Shown piece after piece: positions 30,520-39,015 of a DNA stretch of 64,000 nt. The notes beneath the pieces were generated by a model. The model worked only from the letters and a program-made list of their open reading frames with translations, was not told the DNA's origin and made no database searches. Each line of letters opens with the position of its first letter. The first letter of the stretch is position 1. A program made the translations under genes and the position numbers. Source of the DNA: Maioricimonas rarisocia (GTDB lineage: Bacteria > Planctomycetota > Planctomycetia > Planctomycetales > Planctomycetaceae); the NCBI RefSeq assembly GCF_007747795.1, contig NZ_CP036275.1, positions 1,776,001-1,840,000 on the forward strand. Reading direction: 5' to 3'.

Positions 30520-31335
30520 AACGTTCCGATTCAATGGCTGCTGACATTCGCCATTACGGTGCAGCTGGCATCGGTCTGTATGGCCCAGGACATGCGGGTC
30601 TACACGACCGTCTCGAAGGTGTCGGCCAGTGAAGGGCAGCCGCAGGTCATCGCCCGCACGCTGACGCTGTTTCATGCCGGCAAGGTGTACGACCACATCG
30701 AAGAGGTCGGCGAAGTGGTGATTTTCGAGCCGATTCACAACCGGTTCCGGATCCTCAACGGCAACTACGTGGCGACGACGGTTCCATTCGACCAGCTGCA
30801 GCAGCTGCTGCGGGTGGCCCGTTCGGAAGCAGTCCGCTATCTGGATGACCTCGACGAAAGTGCCGATCCCCGCGAGCAGCGGATCGTGCCCGCCCTGAAG
30901 TTCCAGCTCAATCCCCTGCTCCGCCAGGAGTACGCCGACGAAACCGGGCGGCTGCAGATGATCGGCGACTACCTCAGCTACGATGTGCAGACCGCGGCGA
31001 TCGAACAGGCGACACTGCTCGATCAGTATCTCGCCTATGCCGACTGGGCCTGCCGACTGAACTACGTGCTGCACCCGCAGTCGATGTATCCGGAGTCGCG
31101 GCTGCAGTTGAACGACGCGCTGCGGAACCGCCGTCGGCTGCCGACGACAGTCTCACTGACGGCTCGTGTCGATGCCGAGATTCAGCTGCGGGCCGAGCAC
31201 CGGTTCGGCTGGGAGCTGCACGCGTTCGACAAGGATCAGATCAACAAGTGGGAGCGTCTGCTGCAGTCGGACCGGATCCGCTGGGTCAGCTTCCACGAGT
31301 ATCAGCAGCAGGTGATGACGGCCAGCTCGAAGTAG
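30520..31335 (+). CDS. Exported protein of unknown function
   Basis: A 271-residue protein that I do not recognise. The N terminus (MNVPIQWLLTFAITVQLASVCMA then QDMR) is a plausible Sec signal peptide. The mature part begins RVYTTVSKVS and continues with strand-rich SEGQPQVIARTLTLFHAGKVYDHIE and HNRFRILNGNYVATTVPFDQLQQLL. It then becomes helical, with no cysteines or metal motif. The YxxVSKVSxxxGxxxVIARTLTLFHxGKVYDHI region is compact enough to be a conserved domain seen in planctomycetes. ATG at 30520 chosen for the signal peptide and the GGGAGG upstream. It may be cotranscribed with the oxidoreductase 94 bases before it. Confidence 0.6.
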   Translation, partial: NVPIQWLLTFAITVQLASVCMAQDMRVYTTVSKVSASEGQPQVIARTLTLFHAGKVYDHIEEVGEVVIFEPIHNRFRILNGNYVATTVPFDQLQQLLRVARSEAVRYLDDLDESADPREQRIVPALKFQLNPLLRQEYADETGRLQMIGDYLSYDVQTAAIEQATLLDQYLAYADWACRLNYVLHPQSMYPESRLQLNDALRNRRRLPTTVSLTARVDAEIQLRAEHRFGWELHAFDKDQINKWERLLQSDRIRWVSFHEYQQQVMTASSK

Positions 31336-31743
31336 CTGCTGAATGCAGGTTCGTGGGGTGGCAGGCTCGCCCTTGAAGGCGAGCATGTATTCGCCGTTGA
31401 TGCCGGTTGATTACCCCCGAGCTGACACTCGGGGCTCGCCAAACTCTGCAGGTCAGGCATCGCCTGACGACCGCCGGTGTGCCACCGCTCGGGCGGTTTC
31501 ATCCGCGGGCCGATGCACCGGGGCACGCGAGGGGCGAATGCGATGCGGGCCTCACGTCAGATGCCGGGACCAGTCCCAGCCTACCCTGCTGGCACGGCGG
31601 CTCGCAGAGCCGTGGCACCCGGCATTCGGGGCTGCAAAACTCCGGGCGAGCCGGGAGTGTGAGCTCCCGGATGAAAACCGTGATACGCGCAGGTTGTTCC
31701 CGAGCTGACACCAGAGGCTCGCCATGGTCGTTTGAAGATACCC
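31336..31743. repeat. REP-like repeat island 1
   Basis: A mosaic of short palindromes without a gene. It includes GCTCGCC-CTTGAA-GGCGAGC (31365-31384), CCCCGAG-CTGACA-CTCGGGG (31415-31434), GTCAGGC-ATC-GCCTGAC (31452-31468), GGGAC-CA-GTCCC (31566-31577), CGGCTC-GCA-GAGCCG (31598-31612) and CCGGGAG-TGTGAG-CTCCCGG (31651-31670). Most recur with changed loops in the islands at 36.3, 40.1, 41.8 and 53.7 kb. The first hairpin may also terminate the gene ending at 31335. Confidence 0.65.
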
Positions 31744-31860
31744 TTACTGCCGTTTGTGGCATTTGCGGCAGCGGGTCTGGCGACCGATCAGGGCACCGCA
31801 TTTTTCGCAGCGTTTCGATCGTTTGGCGATCTTGGCCTTCGAGCGCGGGCGTGCGACCAT
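31744..31860 (-). CDS. Small Cys4 zinc-ribbon-like protein
   Basis: A 38-residue, very basic protein. MVARPRSKAKIAKR is followed by CEKCG and CRKCH separated by 9-10 residues, a Cys4 zinc-knuckle spacing (C-x2-C then C-x2-C). The size and composition resemble ribosomal protein L40-like or rubredoxin-type mini ribbons, and RNA or ribosome association is a fair guess. ATG at 31860 has AAGGTG at the right distance; the frame stays open to 31938, but the extension has no basic zinc-protein character. It lies downstream of glycyl-tRNA synthetase on the same strand, separated by a terminator, so it probably has its own promoter. Confidence 0.75.
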   Translation of the reverse strand: MVARPRSKAKIAKRSKRCEKCGALIGRQTRCRKCHKRQ

Positions 31861-31936
31861 GGCTGGCACCTTGAAAAAGCGGTGATTGAAGAGAGAAAGG
31901 CTTCTCCAAAATTTAACCGTTCGCGCCGGCCGAAGC

Positions 31937-31973
31937 AAAAAAAATCCGCACCGCCGTGGCTGGCGATGCGGAT
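31937..31973 (-). terminator. glyQS: Intrinsic terminator of the glycyl-tRNA synthetase gene
   Basis: On the minus strand ATCCGCA-TCGCC, loop AGCCAC, GGCGG-TGCGGAT form a 12-base-pair stem (one G-T pair) followed by TTTTTTTT. It lies about 40 bases beyond the synthetase stop codon and before the small Cys4 gene. It is the best-formed terminator in the window. Confidence 0.88.
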
Positions 31974-32010
31974 TCTCTACTTCAGACGTCAGACGGCGTT
32001 CTGCGTCGGC

Positions 32011-33687
32011 TCAGCCCCGCATCCGCCGCGAAATCTCGTCGACGATTTCGTCCACGGGGACGCGGACCTGCTCGAGCGAATCCCGGTCCCGGACGGTCAC
32101 GGCATTGTCGGACGCCGTGTCCCCGTCGACGGTGATGCACCAGGGGGTGCCGATCTCGTCCTGACGACGGTAGCGACGACCGATGGCTGCCTGCTCGTCG
32201 TATGTGACGGCGATGCCGGCTTCCTTGAGGGAGCGGTAGATCTCCTTGGCCTTCTCCGGCTGACCTTCCTTCTTGATCAGCGGGAAGATCGCCGCCTTGA
32301 TCGGGGCCAGACGCGGGTGGAACTTCATCAGAGTCCGGACCTGCATCTTCCCCTTGTCATCGGGGGCTTCGTCTTCGGCGAAGGCTTCGCAGATGAAGGC
32401 GAGCGTCGCCCGGTCGGCACCGGCCGAAGGCTCGATCACGTTCGGGACGAAGCGTTCGCGCGACTGATCGTCGAAGTAGCTCAGATCCTTGCCCGAGCCG
32501 CGATACTTCGGCTGGCCGTGCTCATTCAGTTCCACTTCCAGCTTGCCATCCCGGTCGACCAGCTTGCCTTCCATGTGCGAGCGGAGGTCGAAATCGCCGC
32601 GGTGGGCGATGCCTTCCAGTTCGCCGTACTCCCCTTCGTCGAGGAACGGGAACCGGTACTCGATGTCGGCCGTACCGCACGAGTAGTGGGCCAGCTCTTC
32701 GGGATCGTGGTCCCGCAGCTGCAGACGGTCCTGACTGATGCCCAGGTCGCTGTACCAGCGGAAACGACGGTCGCGCCAGTAGCGGTACCAGTCCTGCGAG
32801 GCATCGGGATGGCAGAAGAACTCGATTTCCATCTGCTCGAACTCACGCGACCGGAAGGTGAAATTTCGGGGGGTGATTTCGTTGCGGAAGCTCTTGCCGA
32901 TCTGCGCGACGCCGAACGGGATCTTCACCCGCGACGAATCGCAGACGTTCTTGAAGTTCACGAAGATGCCCTGAGCCGTTTCCGGCCGCAGGAAGGCTTC
33001 GTCGTCCTTCGTGCCCAAGGCACCCAGGATCGTCTTGAACATCAGGTTGAATTCGCGGGGCTCGGTCAGCTTGCCGCGACAGGCCGGGTTCGGGCAGTGC
33101 GGAATCGCTGCCTCGCTGCCGCCCGAGGTCTCGAGCACCGTCTTGCGGTACGTATCGAAGTCCATGTCGACCGGGGCCGCTTCGGCATCCTGGCCGGAGT
33201 TCTCGACCGCAGCGGCGGCCGCTTTCGAGAGCTTCTTGTCACCCGACGAGGGCCAGTCGAACTCGGCCGAGCCGGGCATGAAGGTCCATGCGACGACCGG
33301 ATCGCCGTCGGTGGAGCGGACGAGCTTCACCTTGAGGTGATCGGCCCGGAAGCGACCTTTGCAGGCGTGGCAGTCGACCATCATGTCGTGGAACAGGTCG
33401 TAGTGGCCGCTGCACTTCCAGACCTGCGGGTGCATGATGATCGAGGTCTCGACGCCGACCATCTGGTAGGCATCGGGAGAATCGGCCGGTGCGGTGAGCG
33501 GATCGTGCCGCGACACCATGTCCTGCCACCAGGCTTCACGGACGTTTCGCTTCAGCTCCACGCCGAGCGGACCGTAGTCCCAGAAGCCGTTGACGCCGCC
33601 GTAGATCTCGGAATCCTGAAACACGAACCCGCGGCGTTTGCAGAGGGCAACAATCTTGTCCATCTGATTGGCCGAAGTCTTCGACAT
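32011..33687 (-). CDS. glyQS: Glycyl-tRNA synthetase (single-chain, alpha2 type)
   Basis: A 558-residue class II aminoacyl-tRNA synthetase that charges tRNA-Gly. It is the dimeric single-chain type, not the alpha2-beta2 type of many bacteria. Family marks seen are YGGVNGFWDYGPLGVELKRN near the N terminus, a Cys-rich insertion with CHACKGR and CPNPACRGKL (two CxxC-like pairs, possible zinc site), motif 2 RNEITPRNFTFRSREFEQMEIEFF, and the C-terminal anticodon-binding domain RTLMKFHPRLAPIKAAIFPL. Start ATG 33687 (MSKTSANQMDK); the frame is open to 33885 but unlike the family. It is a housekeeping gene with its own terminator (31937-31973). Confidence 0.95.
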   Translation of the reverse strand: MSKTSANQMDKIVALCKRRGFVFQDSEIYGGVNGFWDYGPLGVELKRNVREAWWQDMVSRHDPLTAPADSPDAYQMVGVETSIIMHPQVWKCSGHYDLFHDMMVDCHACKGRFRADHLKVKLVRSTDGDPVVAWTFMPGSAEFDWPSSGDKKLSKAAAAAVENSGQDAEAAPVDMDFDTYRKTVLETSGGSEAAIPHCPNPACRGKLTEPREFNLMFKTILGALGTKDDEAFLRPETAQGIFVNFKNVCDSSRVKIPFGVAQIGKSFRNEITPRNFTFRSREFEQMEIEFFCHPDASQDWYRYWRDRRFRWYSDLGISQDRLQLRDHDPEELAHYSCGTADIEYRFPFLDEGEYGELEGIAHRGDFDLRSHMEGKLVDRDGKLEVELNEHGQPKYRGSGKDLSYFDDQSRERFVPNVIEPSAGADRATLAFICEAFAEDEAPDDKGKMQVRTLMKFHPRLAPIKAAIFPLIKKEGQPEKAKEIYRSLKEAGIAVTYDEQAAIGRRYRRQDEIGTPWCITVDGDTASDNAVTVRDRDSLEQVRVPVDEIVDEISRRMRG

Positions 33688-33845
33688 CCCTGGGCCTCGT
33701 TTTCCACATCTGGAGGAACTGCACTCCCTGTCGGGAGATTCAAATACGGCGCATCGGGCAGCCACGTCCGAAACGGGAGTGGCGACCATGACGGGCCGTG
33801 ACGGATGCTCCTGCGGAGCCAACTTTGAGTCAGCGGGCGGGCCGC

Positions 33846-34610
33846 TCAGGAGGCGATGCTGATCAGATCCCGGTCGGGCCACCATTCCGGGACGAGGTCA
33901 AACAGATCGCGGTCGCCGGCTCGTTCAATATCGGCCTCATGTCCGAGGCGGATGAGGTTCTGTCCGCCGCGGCTGGCCCGCATCGTCTGGCGGAACGTGG
34001 CTTCGTCGCCGGAACGGGCCAGATAATAGTCGATCGCCATCTGCGTTTGTACGTCGACGGAGCCCCGGGCCAAATCTCGCGGATCGTCCGGGCCGATTCC
34101 CAGCAGTCCCGCGGCGACACATCCGGCCAGCAGGATATCTTCGGCGGTCAGATGTCCGTCGGTTCCGGCGCAGACCAGATGGACGGGGCGCCCGTCCGCC
34201 TGCAGGACACGCAGCAGTGCGGCCCGGTTCACGAAGCAGCCGACGAAGATCCGGTCGGCCGCGGCACACTTTTCCAGCGCCCGGGTGCCGTTCGTCGTGG
34301 TGAAGACAACCGTTTTGTCAGCGACGACTTCGGGGGTGTAGGCAAGCGGAGAATTATCGAGGTCGAAGCCGTGGATTCGCTCCCCGCCCCGTTCGCCACC
34401 CAGGAGCACGGTGCCGGGCGGATTCGCAGCGGCAGTCTCCCGCGCCTGCTCGACCGATTCGCGGGGCATCACGCCGGCGGCACCATGCGCGAGGGCGTGC
34501 ACGATGGTGGTCGAGGCCCGCAGGACGTCGATCATCACCGCCTGACTGCCGGGCAGCGTTTCCGGGTCCAGCAACGCTGGAAGCATATGGACAGATACGG
34601 GTTGTGACAT
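33846..34610 (-). CDS. comB: 2-phosphosulfolactate phosphatase
   Basis: A 254-residue ComB-family phosphatase (EC 3.1.3.71) that removes phosphate from 2-phosphosulfolactate to give sulfolactate, a magnesium-dependent step known from coenzyme M biosynthesis and sulfonate metabolism. Signatures seen are VMIDVLRASTTIVHAL near residue 25, LGGERGGERIHGFDLDNSP, the loop VFTTTNGTRALEK and CAGTDGHLTAEDILLAG. The ATG at 34610 fits the family N terminus (VHMLPALL); the open frame upstream reaches 36368 only by antisense overlap with the DUF3604 gene. No other sulfolactate or CoM gene is in the window, so the pathway here is uncertain. Confidence 0.92.
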   Translation of the reverse strand: MSQPVSVHMLPALLDPETLPGSQAVMIDVLRASTTIVHALAHGAAGVMPRESVEQARETAAANPPGTVLLGGERGGERIHGFDLDNSPLAYTPEVVADKTVVFTTTNGTRALEKCAAADRIFVGCFVNRAALLRVLQADGRPVHLVCAGTDGHLTAEDILLAGCVAAGLLGIGPDDPRDLARGSVDVQTQMAIDYYLARSGDEATFRQTMRASRGGQNLIRLGHEADIERAGDRDLFDLVPEWWPDRDLISIAS

Positions 34611-34751
34611 GCGGGGATGATAGGGAGACCGCCCGGCCGGGGCAATCGCGGCTGGAACGGGGATACTGCGGCAGCGGTGCCGATTCCTTACGATGGGGCA
34701 CGCATGGAACCTCGATTTCGAACCGGCGCACGATAGAACCAGGACGATCGA

Positions 34752-36260
34752 ATGGCGTACGAACTCTTCTGGGGCGATCTGCACAGCCACTGTTCGATCA
34801 GCTACGGCCACGGGACGGTCGAGCAGGCCCTGGCTCGGGCCGCGCAGCAGCTCGATTTCTGCTCGGTCACCGGACACGCCTTCTGGCCCGACATGCCGAC
34901 CGACCGCGACCGGTATGCCGAGATCATCGACTACCACAACGAGGGATTCGCCACGCTGGCCGGCAACTGGGAGCGGTTGATCGAGCTGCAGCGGCAGGCG
35001 AGCGAGCCGGGGCGGTTTCTGGCGATTCCCAGCTACGAATGGCATTCGCTCGAGTTCGGCGACCACAACGTCTACGCGCCCGGGCCGGAACTGCCGCTGC
35101 GGGATGCTCGAAATCTGCCTGGTCTGCGGGAGGTCGTCCGGCAAAGCGACGGGATCGCGATTCCGCATCACATCGGCTACCGCAGCGGCTACCGGGGGAT
35201 CAACTGGGACGCGTACCGCGAAGACGTCTCCCCCTTCGTCGAGATCTTTTCGCTGCATGGCTGTTCGCTCAGCGATGATGCCGCCTGGCCGATGCTGCAC
35301 GACATGGGGCCGCGGGACGCCGGCAGCACCGCCGAGGAAGGCTGGCGGCGGGGGCACCGGTTCGGCATCGTCGGCGGGACCGATCATCACGCGGCGTATC
35401 CGGGGAGCCACGGGGACGGGCGGATGGGCGTGTTCGCGAAGGACCTGACCCGCGGGAGTCTGTGGGAGGCGTTTCTGGCCCGGCGTGTGTATGCGGCGAC
35501 CGGCGACCGGATCGACGCCCGGATGTTTCTCGACGGCGCGTGGATCGGCGATTGCGTCAAACAGCCGGGAAAGCGAACCATCCAGGTGGCCGTGCAGGGG
35601 GCCGACACGCTCGACCGCGTCGAACTGCTCAGGAACGGCCGGATCGTGCAGCGATGGCATCCGGAACCGGTCGAGCCAAACCCGCGGAGCCATCGCTACC
35701 GGCTGCGGGTCACCTGGGGCTGGGGACGAAAGGAGATCCCGGTCGACTGGGACATCCGGCTGTCGCTGTCGGACGGGAGGATCATGGATGTCGAGACATT
35801 GTTCTCCGGGCAGGCGATCGTCGCTCCGAAAGGAAGCAGCGAGAGCGAGGTGAACGTTCTCGACGAGGTGGACCTGCCCCACGCCGTCATCGAGCAGGAC
35901 GAGCGGAGCTGCGACTGGCGGTCGATCACGACGGGCAACAAGACGATGCGTCACGAGACGACGCAGGGGATGTCGTTCGAGCTGGAGGGGCCGCTGGATA
36001 CACGCGTGACGGTCGAGGCGAACGGGCACCGCTACGCATACACGCTGGCGGAACTGCTGCGGCGGGGCCAAAGCCACTTTCTGCGGGGATGGCTGACGGA
36101 GGCAATCCGGATCGGGCCGCTGGTCCCGGTCGAAGAGTGCCGGGTCGAGGGAGAGTTCATCGACGACCCGGAGTCTGACGTGGATGTGTATCGTCTGCAG
36201 GTGGCTCAGCGGAACGGCCAGTGGGCCTGGCTGACGCCGATCTGGGTGGAGCGGGGGTGA
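34752..36260 (+). CDS. DUF3604/PHP-like metal-dependent protein
   Basis: A 502-residue cytoplasmic protein of the DUF3604 family, related to PHP metallohydrolases. The N terminus has FWGDLHSHCSISYGHG (D-L-H-S-H, a typical PHP metal motif), then SVTGHAFWPD, IPSYEWHS, IPHHIGYR and GGTDHHAAYPGSHG, giving several His and Asp residues for a metal site. The last 220 residues are beta-rich. Family members are annotated as hypothetical or as secreted hydrolases; the substrate is unknown and there is no signal peptide here. ATG at 34752 with AGGA upstream. It is divergent from comB and separated by 141 bases that must hold both promoters. Confidence 0.85.
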   Translation: MAYELFWGDLHSHCSISYGHGTVEQALARAAQQLDFCSVTGHAFWPDMPTDRDRYAEIIDYHNEGFATLAGNWERLIELQRQASEPGRFLAIPSYEWHSLEFGDHNVYAPGPELPLRDARNLPGLREVVRQSDGIAIPHHIGYRSGYRGINWDAYREDVSPFVEIFSLHGCSLSDDAAWPMLHDMGPRDAGSTAEEGWRRGHRFGIVGGTDHHAAYPGSHGDGRMGVFAKDLTRGSLWEAFLARRVYAATGDRIDARMFLDGAWIGDCVKQPGKRTIQVAVQGADTLDRVELLRNGRIVQRWHPEPVEPNPRSHRYRLRVTWGWGRKEIPVDWDIRLSLSDGRIMDVETLFSGQAIVAPKGSSESEVNVLDEVDLPHAVIEQDERSCDWRSITTGNKTMRHETTQGMSFELEGPLDTRVTVEANGHRYAYTLAELLRRGQSHFLRGWLTEAIRIGPLVPVEECRVEGEFIDDPESDVDVYRLQVAQRNGQWAWLTPIWVERG

Positions 36261-36870
36261 TTGGCGGGGTGGCATGCGGAAGTAGGCTGGGACGAGTGCC
36301 AGCATGTCGGGCATCGCCTGCCGGCAGTCAGTAGGGTGCTGTCGCCGCAGGCGACGCACCAATCGCAATACCGGAGACGCCTACGAATACGCAGTTGCGC
36401 CGTGTTCAGGTACGCGCACGGCTCGCAGAGCCGTGGCACCAGATCTGCCGGAAGGTGGACGATATGACGTCGGGCCCATCGGTCGCGGCTAGTGGGCTTG
36501 GGGCCCAATGCTGGGACCAGTCCCAGCCTACCGCGCCACTTCGCGAAAGCATCAGGTGGGGCAGGCGTTCCTGCCTGCCTCGAACGCCGCACGACGGAAG
36601 TCGTCCAGCCGTACGAACCGGTGTTCCACGCGGTTCCGCGCACGGCTCGCCATGGTTGTTTGGGGTCGTCAGGGTCGACCGGCTGGGGGCGTCGCTTCGC
36701 GACGACCAGCAGCCACCCGTCGATGGGCATTCGCTGCAGATCTGCAGAGCCGTAGGGCCGGCTATTGCGGGCCGGGGCGCATCGCTGATGCAAGCTCCAC
36801 CGACAGGTCGGTGGCCTGGAGAGTGGGACTCGGCGAGCTGTCCCACGGACGCGGCCGGTTGGAACCGGCC
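36261..36870. repeat. REP-like repeat island 2
   Basis: 610 bases without a gene. Modules shared with other islands include the inverted copy of the 17.0 kb hairpin (about 36331-36361), GGCTCGCAGAGCC (36420), CTGGGAC-CA-GTCCCAG (36512-36527), the CCACCGACA...CCTGGAGAGTGG module (36791-36862) and GGCCGGTT-GG-AACCGGCC (36853-36870). Non-repeated remains such as GGGCAGGCGTTCCTGCC suggest more imperfect palindromes. Apparent open frames here are chance products of GC-rich DNA. Confidence 0.65.
36853..36870 (-). terminator. Palindrome abutting the stop codon of the Gfo/Idh/MocA gene
   Basis: GGCCGGTT, GG, AACCGGCC pair perfectly around a two-base loop immediately beyond the minus-strand stop codon at 36871. 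No T-run follows, so it is a structure rather than a proven terminator, and it is also a copy of the GGCCGG-type repeat module. Confidence 0.35.
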
Positions 36871-38175
36871 CTACAGAGCCGCCCAGTGGCCGTCGCGGTA
36901 CTCACGACCGAGGAGCCGGGCGGCGGCGGCATCCGGCGTTGATTCACTGGCCGGGTCGAACTCGAACGAGCCGCCGATGCGGGTCGCGACATTCCCCAGA
37001 TGCGCGAGCGATGCCGAGAGGTGTGCCGTCTTCGCGTCGGCAACCGGCTTGCCGTTGCCCCGGATCGCATCGAGAAAGTTTGCCTGGTGGGCCGCGACGC
37101 TGGCGGCGAGGGAGCCTTCCGGCTTCTGGTCGAGGCGGGCGTTGCGGGGGCCGTACAGCGAGAACTTGCCCCGCTTGCTGAGGAACATCCGCCCCTTCGT
37201 GCCGAGGAATTCAACGCCGTTGTCGACGTTCTCGGGGTAGTTCGTCGACCACAGCCGCATCTCGTAGATGAGCTGCCGGCGGTTGCCCACCTGTCCGTCG
37301 CCGGGGTATTCGAAGATGGCGGTCATCGTGTCGGGGAACTGCTGGTCGTCGTCGTGGACGTACTTGCCGCCGACGGCCGTGACGCGAGACGGCTGCGTGT
37401 CGACGCCGAGGCCCCAGCGGGCGATGTCCAGCTCGTGGACGCCGTCGTTGCCGGCATCACCGGTGCCGAAGTTGTACCACCAGTGCCAGGTGTAGTGGTG
37501 ACAGTTGGAGCGGAACGGCTGCATCGGTGCCGGGCCGACCCACTGGTCGTAGTTGAAGCCGGCCGGCGGCTCGCCGGGTGAGGTTTTGCCGATCGGTCCG
37601 CGGAACTGCACGTCCCACGCCCGGGCGACGAGCACATCGCCGATGATTCCTTCGCGCAGCATCTGTACTGCGTGCTGATGTCCTTCGCTGCTGCGGGTCT
37701 GGGTGCCGTGCTGAACGACCAGGCCGGTCCGCTTCGCCGCCTCGACGAGCATCCGTCCTTCGCGGACGTTGTGGGAGCAGGGTTTCTCGACGTAGACATG
37801 CTTACCGGCATCGAGCGCGAGCAGTGCCGCCGGCGTGTGCCAGTGGTCGGGCGTGGCGATCGAGACCGCATCGATGTCGGGATCGTCGAGGATGGTTCGC
37901 AGATCTTCGAACGGGCGGGCGTTTCCGGCGCTGGCGGCCGCTTCGGCGAGCCGGTTCGCGTCAACATCGCAGATGGCGGCCAGTTCGACGTTGTCGTGAC
38001 TGAGCCAGCTGCGGATGTGCGCCTTCCCCTGCCCTCCCGTGCCGATCACGGCCACGCGGATCTTCTCACTGGCGGCTGCTCGCGAAATGGCGGGGGCGGC
38101 GAGTGTTCCGGCGGCGAGGGCCGACGTCTTGAGGAACGTGCGTCGCGTGCCGGTGGGAACGGGAAACGTGCTCAT
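36871..38175 (-). CDS. Exported Gfo/Idh/MocA-family oxidoreductase (Tat signal)
   Basis: A 434-residue oxidoreductase. The N terminus TRRTFLKTSALAAGTLAAPA carries the twin-arginine RRxFLK motif followed by a hydrophobic stretch and AxA, so export by the Tat pathway in folded form with cofactor is predicted. The Rossmann domain has VAVIGTGGQGKAHIRSW (GxGxxG variant), VSIATPDHWHTPAALLALDAGKHVYVEKPCS (EKP) and a second domain with WWYNFGTGDAGNDGVHELDIARWGLG. Such secreted Gfo/Idh/MocA proteins are numerous in planctomycetes and are often placed in polysaccharide use; the substrate is unknown. ATG has GGAG upstream. Confidence 0.9.
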   Translation of the reverse strand: MSTFPVPTGTRRTFLKTSALAAGTLAAPAISRAAASEKIRVAVIGTGGQGKAHIRSWLSHDNVELAAICDVDANRLAEAAASAGNARPFEDLRTILDDPDIDAVSIATPDHWHTPAALLALDAGKHVYVEKPCSHNVREGRMLVEAAKRTGLVVQHGTQTRSSEGHQHAVQMLREGIIGDVLVARAWDVQFRGPIGKTSPGEPPAGFNYDQWVGPAPMQPFRSNCHHYTWHWWYNFGTGDAGNDGVHELDIARWGLGVDTQPSRVTAVGGKYVHDDDQQFPDTMTAIFEYPGDGQVGNRRQLIYEMRLWSTNYPENVDNGVEFLGTKGRMFLSKRGKFSLYGPRNARLDQKPEGSLAASVAAHQANFLDAIRGNGKPVADAKTAHLSASLAHLGNVATRIGGSFEFDPASESTPDAAAARLLGREYRDGHWAAL

Positions 38176-38418
38176 GGCGGGCTCCGGGTGAGGCGGGAGA
38201 AGCAGCGCAACCGGTGGATGCCGCCATCCTGCCCGCTGGCCGGAAGAATGTCAAAGCACGAATCGGATTGAGCCGATGGGTTCCCGGCTGCGTTGACGGG
38301 GACGGAGACCGCGCGCGTGGGCGGGTGATGTTGCGTCGCCGTCCGGCCCGTTGGTAGCCTGACGCGGCCCAGGTACTGCTACTACTGACGACTTCACGAT
38401 TGCAAAGGTTTCGGACGC

Positions 38419-38808
38419 ATGGACGAGGAAATTCTGTACGAAGCGAACCCGTCGATGTTTCGCAACAAGCCGGTCATGTTCATCCTGTGCGTGCTGCTGA
38501 GCGTCGTGGTGGTCGGCCTGGTGATACTGATTGTCTGGTACGTCCAGACGCTGGCGACCGAGCTGCAGGTGACGAACAAGCGGACGATCCTGCGGAAAGG
38601 GCTGCTGTCGAAGTACACGAGCGAAGTGTGGCACGACAACGTGCGGAACGTGCAGATCCGGCAGTCGTTCTTCCAGCGGATCATGAACGTCGGCTGGATC
38701 GGGATTTCGAGTGCCGGGCAGTCGGGGCTGGAGATTGCCATCGCCGGCATTCCCGATCCGGAAGAGGCGAAGGAGATCATCGACCGACACCGGATCATGG
38801 AGTCGTAG
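38419..38808 (+). CDS. Bacterial PH-domain membrane protein
   Basis: A 129-residue protein with one long hydrophobic segment (residues 15-45, PVMFILCVLLSVVVVGLVILIVWYV) and a C-terminal bacterial pleckstrin-homology domain of the YdbS/DUF304 type. The domain shows ELQVTNKRTILRKGLLSKYTSEVWHDNVRNVQIRQSFFQRIMNVGWIGISSAG, with the usual V(N)xxRIxxxxG and a D-N-V-R-N-V-Q-I strand. The family occurs at the inner membrane, often without known ligand. It is short compared with paired YdbS/YdbT proteins and probably stands alone here. ATG at 38419 follows CGC with no strong SD. Confidence 0.8.
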   Translation: MDEEILYEANPSMFRNKPVMFILCVLLSVVVVGLVILIVWYVQTLATELQVTNKRTILRKGLLSKYTSEVWHDNVRNVQIRQSFFQRIMNVGWIGISSAGQSGLEIAIAGIPDPEEAKEIIDRHRIMES

Positions 38809-39015
38809 GCGAGAGTGCCCCAGGTCGTTGAGCAGGAGAGCGTTGGGGTGGCCGGGGGCGCAAGAAATCGGCATCGCCACCTTTGCCGACGAGTCGTGCA
38901 CTCGCTTGCGCGTCGTGCTGGTATTGCCGGGCCGGTGACGACTCCAGGTCCTGTGGTTGGCTGAAACCGCCACGTCATCGCTGCATCGCTCGATCACTCC
39001 CCACAGGAGCCCACC

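Noticed and set aside
31732..33801. Long plus-strand open frame of 689 codons
   Set aside because: It lies antisense to the glycyl-tRNA synthetase gene, which has strong family motifs; the reverse frame is a GC-codon artefact.
34611..36368. Upstream extension of the comB frame
   Set aside because: The open frame continues to 36368 only across the antisense of the DUF3604 gene; comB similarity begins at the ATG at 34610.
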